DNA from: Rubrimonas sp036770645
GTDB lineage: Bacteria; Pseudomonadota; Alphaproteobacteria; Rhodobacterales; Rhodobacteraceae
Assembly: GCA_036770645.1 (NCBI GenBank)
Contig: DAIPIU010000004.1
Location: 9,817-73,816, forward strand
DNA: 64,000 bases
Direction of reading: 5' to 3'
Shown one piece after another: positions 48,001 to 54,956 of this stretch. The stretch's first letter is position 1. Every line of letters starts with the position of its first letter. Below the pieces are notes generated by a model, which saw nothing but the letters and a program-made list of their open reading frames with translations, ran no database searches and had not been told where the DNA came from. Made by a program: the position numbers and the translations under genes.

Positions 48001-48589
48001 CCGCTTCTTCCGCGAGCGCCTCGCGCCGCTCGTGGACACGACGCAGCCCGAATGGCGCTGGACGGGCCTGGGCGCGGCGCTGGGGGTGGCGCAGGACCGG
48101 CTGGCCTTCTTCCAGAGCGCGAGCCGGCTGCGCGAGGCGTTCTTTCCCGGCGAGGCGCAGCGCCCGCAGGTGGCGATGCGCGTGTTCCAGCACAATGCGA
48201 GCGCGGGCGTGCGCGGGGCGCGGCTCGCGATCGGCGGCGAGAGCGCGAGCTTCGAGCCGGGCAAGCGCAACCCCACGCCGCTGACCTGGCCGGGCCTCGT
48301 GCCCGAGGACGGGGTCGAGGCGGTGCTCATGCTGGATGCGGGAGACCGCGACCTGACCGGCGCCGCCCTGCCCCCCGTGCCGGTGCGCGTGGCCGAGACG
48401 GGTCCATGGGGCCTGTTCCGCCTGATCGACCGGGCCGAGTTCCGGGTGATCGGCGCGGGCGAGCGCGTGCATCTGGGTCTCGGGGCGCCCGGCGGGCGGG
48501 TGGTCGTCGAGATGGCGATGGACAGCGCCGTGAACCCCTTCGCGCTGCGCGCCGAACTCAAGGCATTCCGATGCCCCGCCACGCTGTGA
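45026..48589 (+). CDS. tssM: TssM (IcmF family), T6SS membrane-complex ATPase-like subunit
   Basis: A 1187-residue TssM. Two N-terminal membrane helices (~10-60) precede a cytoplasmic GTPase-like domain with an intact Walker A (FIGPPGAGKTTAL, ~131-143) and FIDTAGRYVTQD. A third helix (~450-473) leads into a large periplasmic region ending in the IcmF C-terminal beta-domain (FRLIDRAEFRVIGAGERVHL). GTG start, coupled to tssL; its end overlaps tagF by 19 bases. The partner lipoprotein TssJ is not in the window. Confidence 0.96.
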   Translation: MTALRALLLSPAAAGLLAVVALSLAVWFAGPLLPIGEPRLFDPPLARIIAIAVFAALWGAFLGVRFWRRRRANAALIDALAAPDPTRAAIDAEAERLREKFAAALGALRKLRFRGAFGGRRYLYELPWFVFIGPPGAGKTTALTNCGLDFPLARDGNAAVAGAAGTRDCDWMFTDRAVFIDTAGRYVTQDSDAEVDRAAWTAFLDLLRRHRPAEPVNGVIVAISLADLAAGDAAALDRHAVAVRRGLLEISGRMGARVPVYVMLTKLDLLAGFDEFFQGLDQAAREAVWGVTFPLEGPADPRVKAEADLARIEEEMGALLSRLGEAQFARLQEEPDLAVRARVFGFPSQFSSLGGVLARFLRQVFAPDRYSEPLLLRGFYFTSATQEGQPIDRLIGSMAREFGLQPQAVGVLAPRRGRAYFLRGLLEEVVFPEAGLVARGGRRTGARVGRAAAIAAAAAAPLALGAGLWSVHGAVEAEAARLVAGFAEAEADIRALDPERVADARFERASPALDRLRAERDRLDAARVPLGGLGVADLGALRDAAARAYLDGLDALFRPRAMFALEREMDRLADRPGPLYDALKAYLMLAGQGPLDADFVRSAMEPVWRAAYDPALQLDLIAGFRAHLDALLDGLDSGRIGARSVNEAQVAAARVKARDVSPGERAFAQLAAQGPVRALEPWTALDPDAGGPAAPQALLRASGGDLAAPIPGLFTREGFYAAFIPNADAAVEAALSESWVLNEQRRALSLEDRTAARRAIRAAYAREAVAAWRGLLDDLRVSPFRDAGHAAEVLRLLTGGGSPLRGLLTDIARQTDLATPPGPVAPVLLDFGPAGRAAQAAAAAAAAAGGGGGEGAEVAAAFADLRGFVGVAGASPLEGVIARLAELRGLVADMAERRVADMAEIASSGAAVALAREADGAPPEIRRLVREMLASVDTTVAGGLREQFAREWEGSVAPLCRTRLAGRYPFAAGEDVPLGDLVVVLGPNGAIDRFFRERLAPLVDTTQPEWRWTGLGAALGVAQDRLAFFQSASRLREAFFPGEAQRPQVAMRVFQHNASAGVRGARLAIGGESASFEPGKRNPTPLTWPGLVPEDGVEAVLMLDAGDRDLTGAALPPVPVRVAETGPWGLFRLIDRAEFRVIGAGERVHLGLGAPGGRVVVEMAMDSAVNPFALRAELKAFRCPATL

Positions 48590-49161
48590 CACCGGCCGCG
48601 CCCCGGGCCGGAACCCCGGCCGTGGCCTGGCTTGCGAAGCTGCCGGCGCGCGGCGATTTCATCGCCGGCGGGCCGCCGACCGCCTTCGTCGAGGGTTGGC
48701 GCGACTGGGCACTCGAGGGCCTCGCGGCGCTGCGCGCCGACGGGCCCGCCGCGATCGCCGCCTTCGCCGCGGCGCCGCTCTGGCGGTTCGCGGCGGGGCC
48801 GGGGGTGTTCGCGGCGCAGGGCGCAGTCGGCGTCGCCGCGCCCGGGGCCGACAGCGTCGGGCGCGCGTTTCCCGCCGTGGTGGCTGCGGTAGGCGCGGGC
48901 GCGCCGGCGCCCGCCGCGCCGTTCGTCGAGGCCGCCGAGGCCGCCCTGCGCGCGGCGCTCGCCGACGGGGGCGACCCGGCCGCGCTCGCCGCCGCGCTGC
49001 GCGCCGCCCCGGCGGCCCCGCCGGCCACGGACGGCGAGGCGCTGTTCGTCGCGGCCGCCGCGAACGGCCGCAGCGTCCGCCGCGCGGGGCGCGCGGATGC
49101 GGCGCTGTTCCGGAGCCTGTTCGGAACCGGCGGGGGCGCCGCCGCGGAGCCGGATCGGTGA
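48571..49161 (+). CDS. tagF: TagF, T6SS post-translational regulator
   Basis: A 196-residue TagF-family protein (DUF2094): VAWLAKLPARGDFIAGGPPT near the start, then WRDWALEGLAAL and DSVGRAFPAVVAAVG. TagF holds T6SS inactive, in some species by binding Fha, and is released through the phosphorylation pathway. Agrobacterium has a TagF-PppA fusion; here they are separate but overlapping (GTGA), which supports joint function. Confidence 0.92.
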   Translation: MPRHAVTPAAPRAGTPAVAWLAKLPARGDFIAGGPPTAFVEGWRDWALEGLAALRADGPAAIAAFAAAPLWRFAAGPGVFAAQGAVGVAAPGADSVGRAFPAVVAAVGAGAPAPAAPFVEAAEAALRAALADGGDPAALAAALRAAPAAPPATDGEALFVAAAANGRSVRRAGRADAALFRSLFGTGGGAAAEPDR

Positions 49162-49889
49162 TCCGCCCCGGGCGACAGCAGCCGGGTTCCGCCGGCCTGT
49201 CCGACCCGGGTCTGGTGCGCGCGCGCAACGAAGACGCGATGCTGATGGACGACCGCCGCCAGCTCTGGGTCGTGGCCGACGGCATGGGGGGCCATGCCGG
49301 CGGGGCAGAGGCCAGCGCCGCCGTGATCTCGCATCTCGGCTTCATGCGCACCGGCTGGCCCGACCCGCGCGCGCTGGCCGCCGATCTGATCGCCCGCCTC
49401 GAGGACGCCCACGCCGCGATCCGCGCCGCCAACGCCACGGGCGGGACATCGGGATCGACCGTCGCCTGCCTTGCCGTGTTCCCCCCCTTCGCGCTGGTCA
49501 CCTGGTGCGGCGACAGCCGGGTCTACCGCCTTGCGCCGCGCGGGCCGCTCTGCCGCGTGACCCGCGACCACACGGTCGTGCAGCGGCTGGTCGACGAGGG
49601 GCTGATCGCCGAGACGGACGCGGAAAGCCATCCCCAGTCCCATGTGCTCACCCGCGCCGTGGGCGCGACGGAGACGCTGGAACTCGATTTCGCGCAGCTG
49701 CTGCTGACCGGGGGCGAGCGCTTCCTGCTCTGCAGCGACGGCCTGACCCGCGTTGCGGACGAACCGGCCATCGACGCGGCGCTGCGCGAATCGCGGGGCC
49801 CGGAAAGGGCCTGCGCGCGCCTGATCGCCCTCGCGCACGAGGGCGGCGCACCGGACAACGTGACGGCGATCGTGGTGGATCTGCCATGA
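49158..49889 (+). CDS. pppA: PppA, PP2C-type phosphatase of the T6SS switch
   Basis: A 243-residue metal-dependent Ser/Thr phosphatase with all PP2C motifs: RARNEDAMLMDD, VVADGMGGHAGGAEAS, TVACLAV, WCGDSRVYRL, LLCSDGLTRV and GAPDNVTAIVVDLP. It should reverse the kinase at 38158. GTG start overlapping the tagF stop; its own stop overlaps the M15 peptidase gene (ATGA). Confidence 0.94.
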   Translation: MIRPGRQQPGSAGLSDPGLVRARNEDAMLMDDRRQLWVVADGMGGHAGGAEASAAVISHLGFMRTGWPDPRALAADLIARLEDAHAAIRAANATGGTSGSTVACLAVFPPFALVTWCGDSRVYRLAPRGPLCRVTRDHTVVQRLVDEGLIAETDAESHPQSHVLTRAVGATETLELDFAQLLLTGGERFLLCSDGLTRVADEPAIDAALRESRGPERACARLIALAHEGGAPDNVTAIVVDLP

Positions 49890-50707
49890 GCCGCGCGGTC
49901 ATCGGCGCGGCGCTGTTCGGCGCGGGCCTCGTGCTCGCCACGCTGTGGTGGCGTTTCGGGCCGGAGCTTGCCGCACTGCGCGGCCCCGATCCCGACGCCG
50001 TGATCGAGGCCAGCGCGACGGACGAGCTGCGGGCGCGCGTCGAGATCCTCGCCGAGGATGTCGCGGCCTTCTCCGACGCCCTCGACCGCGTCGTGGCGCG
50101 GCTGCGCGCGCTGGAGGAGGGCGAGCCGCCGCCGCCGCCGCCGCCGGAGACCTCGACCTTCGGCGGCCTCGACGAGATGATGCTGCTGGCCGACCGGCGC
50201 GAGATGAACCGGGGGCTGACGCTCATCCCCTCCGGACGGCTGGAGGCGGTGTTCGGCCAGCCCGCCCCCGCCCTGTCCGACCAGTGCGCCGAGCCGACCA
50301 GCCCGCGGCTGCTGTCGGCGCTCGAGACGCGCCAGGTGGGGCATTTCCGGCTGCGCATGGTCCGGCCCGCGCTCGACAGCCTCGAGCGCGTGCTCGACGC
50401 GGTGGCGCGCGACCATCCGGAACTGCACCGGCGCCTGCGCAGCTACGGCGCCTTCTGCGCAAGGCTGATCCGCGGCTCGGCCGCCGCGGTGTCGCGCCAC
50501 GCCTTCGGCCTCGCGGTGGACCTGAGCATCGGCGGCGCGCTCGATGCCATGGGCGACGGCAAGACCCAGTTCGGCCTGATCGTTCTGGCCGACTATTTCC
50601 AGGCCGAGGGCTGGATCTGGGGGGCCGCCTTCGGGCGGGAGGATTCGATGCATTTCGAACCGGGCCTCGACCTGTTCGAAAGCTGGGTGCGCGAGTCGCG
50701 GCTGTGA
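49886..50707 (+). CDS. Membrane-anchored M15 (VanY-like) peptidase of the T6SS operon
   Basis: A 273-residue protein with one N-terminal membrane helix (~5-22), a short coiled-coil and Pro linker (residues ~40-90), then a periplasmic M15_4 peptidase domain. Zinc ligands are visible: His205 and Asp212 in SRHAFGLAVDLSI and His256 in SMHFEPGLD. By analogy with Acinetobacter TagX it may trim peptidoglycan to let the T6SS pass. It is the last plus-strand gene, converging on the TonB-like gene with a 10-base gap. Confidence 0.85.
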   Translation: MSRAVIGAALFGAGLVLATLWWRFGPELAALRGPDPDAVIEASATDELRARVEILAEDVAAFSDALDRVVARLRALEEGEPPPPPPPETSTFGGLDEMMLLADRREMNRGLTLIPSGRLEAVFGQPAPALSDQCAEPTSPRLLSALETRQVGHFRLRMVRPALDSLERVLDAVARDHPELHRRLRSYGAFCARLIRGSAAAVSRHAFGLAVDLSIGGALDAMGDGKTQFGLIVLADYFQAEGWIWGAAFGREDSMHFEPGLDLFESWVRESRL

Positions 50708-50717
50708 CGCCGCCGGT

Positions 50718-52472
50718 TCAAGGGGCCAGCGCCACCGGGGCCGGGGGTGCCGTCCCGGCCGCATGGGTCCGCACCAGCAGATAGGCCCATTCGCCGCGGA
50801 ACCCGGGATCCTCCGCCCGCAGGGTCTCGATGCGCGCCTCCAGCGCCCGGAGATAGGTCTCGGCGGGCTCGACGTCGGGCCGCAGCGGGTCGAACAGGGG
50901 CGCGCTCGCGGCCACCACCAGCACCACGGTCGCCCCGAAGGGCGGCGCGGCGCGCAGGCGGATCCCCGACCCGTCCTCGGCCCCGCGCCCGATGGTGAAG
51001 CGTTCGGCAGGCCTGCGCGGCCGCGGCGGGGCGAAACGGGTCGGCGACAGGTGAACCGCCCGCCCGCCGGCGTCGAACCCCGTGACATGGATCCAGGCCG
51101 GATAGTCCGGCGCGGTCAGCGCCAGCGGGAATTCCGCGCCCTCCTCGGCGGTATAGCGCGCCGCGGCCGCGGCCGCGCCGACCGCGAGCGGGTCGTCGCG
51201 CTGTCCGTTCGACTGCGGCAGCGGCAGGCGCGCCGCCAGTTCCAGCGCCCCGCATTGGGGGGCCGGCAGCACCACGAGGTCGGGCCGCACCGGCAGCGAG
51301 CCGCCGGCGCGCAGCGCGACATCGGCCAGCAGGCGCTCCCCCGTCGCGCGGTCGGGGACATGGCCGCGCAGCAGGATCGCGCCCGCCTCCGGGTCGAACG
51401 CCGCCTCCAGACGGCTGCAGGGCGCGGCGGCGAGCAGCGCGGCGAGGCCGTCGCGCGCCGTCCGGTCCGCCGCGGGGGCCGTGAAGGACGCAGCGAGCGC
51501 GAGGCTCTGCGGATCGAGCGCGGCGTCGAGCGCGCCGCTCCAGCCGGTGGCGGCGGGGACGACGGCGGTCGCCGCCTGCGCTCCGCCCAGCGCCGCGACC
51601 GCCCCCGCCGGAACCGCGCCCGCGAGGCTTGCGCCCCGGGACCCGGCCGCCGTCGCGCGTGCGCCCGCTGGCGCGGCGGGCCGGGCCGCTTCGGCCGCCG
51701 CCGCCGCGGCGGTCGCGGGGACGGCGACCTCCGCCCCCGCGGTCGCGACCGCCCGGCTCGATGTCGCCGGCGCTGCGTCGGCAGGCCGCGCGGCGGGCGG
51801 CGAGGCTGCGGCCGTCCGCGCGACCGTCGCCGGGGCGGCGACGCGGGCCGGTGCGGCCGCCGCCCGCGCCATCACCTGCGCCGCGGGCGATGACGCAGGG
51901 GGCGCCGGCGCCGCCGCTCGCGCCGCCGGCACCGCCCGGGCGGCGATCCGCGCCGACGGGCTCGCCGCGACCTGCGCCGCAGGGGCGGCCGGCGGGGCGG
52001 CCGGCGGGGCCGCGCGCGCAACCGGCGGCGCCAGCGCGGCCAGCCGCGCCGATGGCGCGGCGGCCGGAGCGGTCGCATCGGCAACGGCCGCCGCAGGCGG
52101 CGTCGGCGGCGGCGGGGCTGCCTGCGCCGGACGCTGCGCCGTCCCGCCCGCGACGGGCGCGACCGCGTCCGGCTGCGCGGCCTCCATGGCCGGCAGGGCA
52201 GGGCCGGCCGGCGCGCGCGCTTCGGCACGCGTCGTCGGGGGCGCCGCGCCGTCCGCGCGCGCGCGGGGTCCGGGCGCGGCCGCCGCACGCTCTCCCTCCG
52301 CCGGCGCAGCGGCCCCGCGCGCGGCGCGGGCGGCCTCGGCCGCGATGCTCAGGCGCGGCGGGGCCTCGGGCCGGTGCGGCACCGGCGGCGGCGCGGCGGC
52401 GATCAGGGCCAGAAGGCCGCCATGGGCCGCGAGCGACAGCCCCAGCGCCGCCGCCGTCCGCCCCGCCCTCAC
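50718..52472 (-). CDS. TonB-like protein with the kinase's periplasmic module
   Basis: A 584-residue protein. One N-terminal membrane helix (~8-28, LGLSLAAHGGLLALIAAA) as in TonB is followed by ~290 residues of Ala/Pro-rich periplasm-spanning sequence. The C-terminal ~250 residues contain LEAAFDPEAGAILLRGHVPD, cysteines C352 and C407, and a DUF4384-like part (FTIGRGAEDGSGIRLRAAPP, VVLVVAASAPL). It has no classical TonB C-terminal domain. The same cysteine-framed module ends the Ser/Thr kinase at 38158. GTG start overlapping the exbD stop (GTGA). The likely role is energised transfer or sensing across the periplasm for this T6SS; this is inference. Confidence 0.7.
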   Translation of the reverse strand: MRAGRTAAALGLSLAAHGGLLALIAAAPPPVPHRPEAPPRLSIAAEAARAARGAAAPAEGERAAAAPGPRARADGAAPPTTRAEARAPAGPALPAMEAAQPDAVAPVAGGTAQRPAQAAPPPPTPPAAAVADATAPAAAPSARLAALAPPVARAAPPAAPPAAPAAQVAASPSARIAARAVPAARAAAPAPPASSPAAQVMARAAAAPARVAAPATVARTAAASPPAARPADAAPATSSRAVATAGAEVAVPATAAAAAAEAARPAAPAGARATAAGSRGASLAGAVPAGAVAALGGAQAATAVVPAATGWSGALDAALDPQSLALAASFTAPAADRTARDGLAALLAAAPCSRLEAAFDPEAGAILLRGHVPDRATGERLLADVALRAGGSLPVRPDLVVLPAPQCGALELAARLPLPQSNGQRDDPLAVGAAAAAARYTAEEGAEFPLALTAPDYPAWIHVTGFDAGGRAVHLSPTRFAPPRPRRPAERFTIGRGAEDGSGIRLRAAPPFGATVVLVVAASAPLFDPLRPDVEPAETYLRALEARIETLRAEDPGFRGEWAYLLVRTHAAGTAPPAPVALAP

Positions 52473-52888
52473 GGCGCCGCGGGGGTGGCGATCAGGACCA
52501 CCTCCCCCGCCCCCGCCCCGGCCAGCGCGGCGGCCAGCGGCAGCACATGGCGCAGCGGCGCGGCGGCATCGGCATTGATCCGCACGAAGGGCGCGGCCCC
52601 GGCCGCCGCAAGGGCCGCGACCGCCGCGACCGCCGCCCCGGCCTCGGCAGGCGCCCCGTCGAGCGCCAGCGCCCCGTCCGCCGCCACGCTGACCGTGACG
52701 CCGCCCTGCGCGAGCGGACCGCCGAGCGCCGAGACCGGCGGCGCCAGCGCGAAGGGCGCCGTGGCGTCCATGCGGCCCGCCAGCAGCGCGAACACCAGCA
52801 GGAGGAAGGCCACGTTGATGAGCTGGCCGCTGGCCTCGCGGGCGGGGGCCGCCGGCGCGGGCCGGCGCAGCCGCGGGCCGGCGCTCAT
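52469..52888 (-). CDS. ExbD-like protein with Asn in place of the proton-carrying Asp
   Basis: A 139-residue ExbD/TolR family protein: short cytoplasmic N-terminus, one membrane helix (GQLINVAFLLLVFALL, ~21-36) and a periplasmic domain. The essential Asp of ExbD (TPLIDV) is Asn25 here. The upstream paralogue keeps the Asp, so the two may form a mixed dimer in one motor. Coupled by four-base overlaps on both sides. Confidence 0.82.
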   Translation of the reverse strand: MSAGPRLRRPAPAAPAREASGQLINVAFLLLVFALLAGRMDATAPFALAPPVSALGGPLAQGGVTVSVAADGALALDGAPAEAGAAVAAVAALAAAGAAPFVRINADAAAPLRHVLPLAAALAGAGAGEVVLIATPAAP

Positions 52889-53316
52889 GGCGCCTCGGAG
52901 GGGCGCAGCACCCGCACGTCGCGCGCGCCGGCCGCCGCGGCCAGGGCCAGCGCGTCCGCCAGCGCCTGCGTCGTCGCGGCGGGCGAAGCCAGCACGGTCA
53001 CCGCGGCGCGCGGCCGCTCGGCCAGCGCCGCGGCCAGCGCCGCGGGCTCGAGCGGCCGGCCGCGCAGCCAGGTCCGGCCATCCGGCGCCAGGCGCAGCAG
53101 GATCGCGCCCGCGGGCGCATCGCCCCCCGCTCCGGCCGCTGCCGTCCCGTCGAGCGGCGGGGCGTCGCGCGCAGCCGCGAGCGGCAGCGCGGTGAGGTGC
53201 AGGTAGGAGGCCGTGACAAGGAAGAAGATCACGAGGATCAGCAGCACATCCACCAGGGGGGTCAGCGACGCGCCCCCGCCGCGCCGCGCGAGGCGCGGCA
53301 GGCGCGGCGCGCTCAT
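52885..53316 (-). CDS. ExbD-like protein with canonical Asp
   Basis: A 143-residue ExbD-family protein. The membrane helix SLTPLVDVLLILVIFFLV (~17-34) has the proton-path Asp23. The periplasmic domain follows (ILLRLAPDGRTWLRGRPLEP, DVRVLRPSEAP). It should combine with the ExbB-like protein as a proton-driven motor. It overlaps exbB-like and the second exbD-like gene by four bases each. Confidence 0.88.
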   Translation of the reverse strand: MSAPRLPRLARRGGGASLTPLVDVLLILVIFFLVTASYLHLTALPLAAARDAPPLDGTAAAGAGGDAPAGAILLRLAPDGRTWLRGRPLEPAALAAALAERPRAAVTVLASPAATTQALADALALAAAAGARDVRVLRPSEAP

Positions 53317-53942
53317 GCGCCCGGCCCCTCGGCCTCGGCGGCCAGCAGGGCGGCGGTCGCATCCTCGATGTCATGGGCGACGGCGTCGACCTGCCCGGCC
53401 AGCAGCGTCGCCGCCGCCCCGGCGGGAATGGCCACGACCAGGCCCATGGCGGTGGTCAGCAGCGCCTGCCACACCCCGCCCGCCAGCACCGACGCGTTGG
53501 CGCCGCCCCCCGCCGCCTCCAGCGCCCGGAACGCCTCGATCATGCCCAGGACGGTGCCGAGCAGGCCCAGCAGCGGCCCCGTCGCCGCGCCGACGTCGAG
53601 CAGCCGCAGATGCCGCGCCAGCGCCTGCAACTCCGCCGCGCCCGCACGCTCCACGGCCGCCCGCGCGGCCTGCGCGCCGCGGCCTGCGGCCAGTGCCGCC
53701 ATGGCAAGGCCCAGCACCCGGTCCGCCGGGGTCCGGCCGCCCGCCAGAAGGTCGCGCGCCGCAGCCTGCCGGCCCGCGCGCCATTCCGTCAGCGCCGCCT
53801 CCCTGACCGCCGCGCCCCGCCGGGCCGGGATCAGCTGCGCCGCCTTCGCGGCCGCCAGCGCCAGCGTCGCGACCGACATCGCGGCGAGCAGCCCGACGAC
53901 GGGCCCACCGTCGCGCAGCCAGCCGAGCGCGGTCCCGATCAC
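53313..53942 (-). CDS. ExbB/TolQ/MotA-family proton channel protein
   Basis: A 209-residue membrane protein with three hydrophobic segments (~12-36, ~110-135, ~150-175). It contains the family core GAATGPLLGLLGTVLGMIEA then GGVWQALLTTAMGLVVAIPA. ExbB/TolQ/MotA proteins form the pentameric channel around ExbD. The start is a GTG at 53940-53942, eight bases after the upstream gene's stop, with only a weak ribosome site. Confidence 0.88.
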   Translation of the reverse strand: MIGTALGWLRDGGPVVGLLAAMSVATLALAAAKAAQLIPARRGAAVREAALTEWRAGRQAAARDLLAGGRTPADRVLGLAMAALAAGRGAQAARAAVERAGAAELQALARHLRLLDVGAATGPLLGLLGTVLGMIEAFRALEAAGGGANASVLAGGVWQALLTTAMGLVVAIPAGAAATLLAGQVDAVAHDIEDATAALLAAEAEGPGA

Positions 53943-53950
53943 CCCGGGCC

Positions 53951-54385
53951 TCAGCGCGTCAGCGGCGCCGCGGCGCGCGAGCCGAGGTCCATCAGCGCGA
54001 AGCAGTCGCGCGCCGCCCCGTCGGCCGCCTCGCAGCGCGGCATGTCGTGCAGCAGCGCCTCGCCCAGCGCCGCGCAGTCGAGCCCCTCGATCTCGAAGAT
54101 CTTCAGCGTGGTGCGGCCCGCGGGCAGGGGGGCAGCATCCACGGTCAGCAGGCGGTCGATGACGCCGTCTCGGTCGAGCAGCGCCAGCGCCATCTCGAAG
54201 GCGACGAAATCCGTGCCCGCGCCGTTGCGGAACAGGAAGAAGCTGCGGCAGCCGCCGTCGAAGCTCTCGAGCTTGTTGAGTTCCACGCCGACCCGGCCTT
54301 CGGCTGCGGCGGCGACGGCGGCCAGCCCGGTCAGGGCCGCCGCGACGGCCGGCCCAAGGTGGCGGCGCATGGGGTTCGGGCGCAT
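53951..54385 (-). CDS. Small exported protein of unknown function, first gene of the exbB-tonB-like run
   Basis: A 144-residue protein I do not recognise. Residues ~6-28 form a signal peptide (HLGPAVAAALTGLAAVAAAA). The mature part has GCRSFFLFRNGAGTDFVAFE and four cysteines, suggesting two disulfides. GGAG precedes the ATG. It sits 58 bases after the DUF4123 gene and eight before exbB-like. It may be a periplasmic part of the Exb/TonB-like complex; an immunity protein is an alternative because of its place after vgrG-DUF4123. Confidence 0.7.
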   Translation of the reverse strand: MRPNPMRRHLGPAVAAALTGLAAVAAAAEGRVGVELNKLESFDGGCRSFFLFRNGAGTDFVAFEMALALLDRDGVIDRLLTVDAAPLPAGRTTLKIFEIEGLDCAALGEALLHDMPRCEAADGAARDCFALMDLGSRAAAPLTR

Positions 54386-54443
54386 CGGTCACTCCGCAGG
54401 TCGTGGTCGGGTTCCCCGGTGGCCGGGGTTCGGTTCTCCGGGA

Positions 54444-54956
54444 TCAGGCGGCCCGGGTCTCTGGATCGTCGCGCCGCAGGACATACAGCCCGCCTTCCCC
54501 GTCGTTCTCGCAGATCCAGGCCGCGATCTCGCTGCCGAAGAACCGCGCGCGCTGGCCGGCATCGAGCAGCGGACCGATCACGCGCAGGGTCCGCGGATCG
54601 TAGAAGCGGAAATACACCGTGCGGCCGTCCGGCAGTCTCGCAAGCGTCAGGTGGCGCAGCCTGCGCCGCACGGCGACCAGCGGGCCCGGCGCGACCAGGA
54701 ACACCGCCTGCGCGCGGCCCCAGCCGGCCTCGAGCGCCGCGAGCATCGGCGATGCCGGGCCGATCGCCACGAGCCAGGGCGCCGTGGCCGCCACCTCCGG
54801 CGCCAGCGCGCCCGAGAACAGGCACGCGGCCTCGGCCCCGCTGTCGTGCAGTTCGCCCAGCAGGTCCGGCCGCGCGGCCCCGTCGACCACGGCCCAGGCG
54901 CGCGAGGCCGGATCGGCGAACAGCGCCGGGCGCAGCAGGGACGCCCCGCCCGTCAC
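54444..54956 (-). CDS. DUF4123 protein, T6SS effector adaptor/chaperone
   Basis: A 170-residue DUF4123 (TEC) protein: AWAVVDGAARPDLLGELHDS, ACLFSGALAPEVAATAPWLV, RRRLRHLTLARLPDGRTVYF and FRFYDPRTLRVIGPLL. Such adaptors load a specific effector onto VgrG and are encoded right after vgrG. The GTG start overlaps the vgrG stop (GTGA). No classical effector gene follows. Confidence 0.88.
   Translation of the reverse strand: MTGGASLLRPALFADPASRAWAVVDGAARPDLLGELHDSGAEAACLFSGALAPEVAATAPWLVAIGPASPMLAALEAGWGRAQAVFLVAPGPLVAVRRRLRHLTLARLPDGRTVYFRFYDPRTLRVIGPLLDAGQRARFFGSEIAAWICENDGEGGLYVLRRDDPETRAA

Noticed and set aside
44261..48592. Minus-strand open frame of about 1440 codons opposite tssL/tssM
   Set aside because: Composition is His/Arg/Gln-rich as expected for the antisense of a high-GC gene, and tssM on the plus strand has a Walker A motif and IcmF domains.
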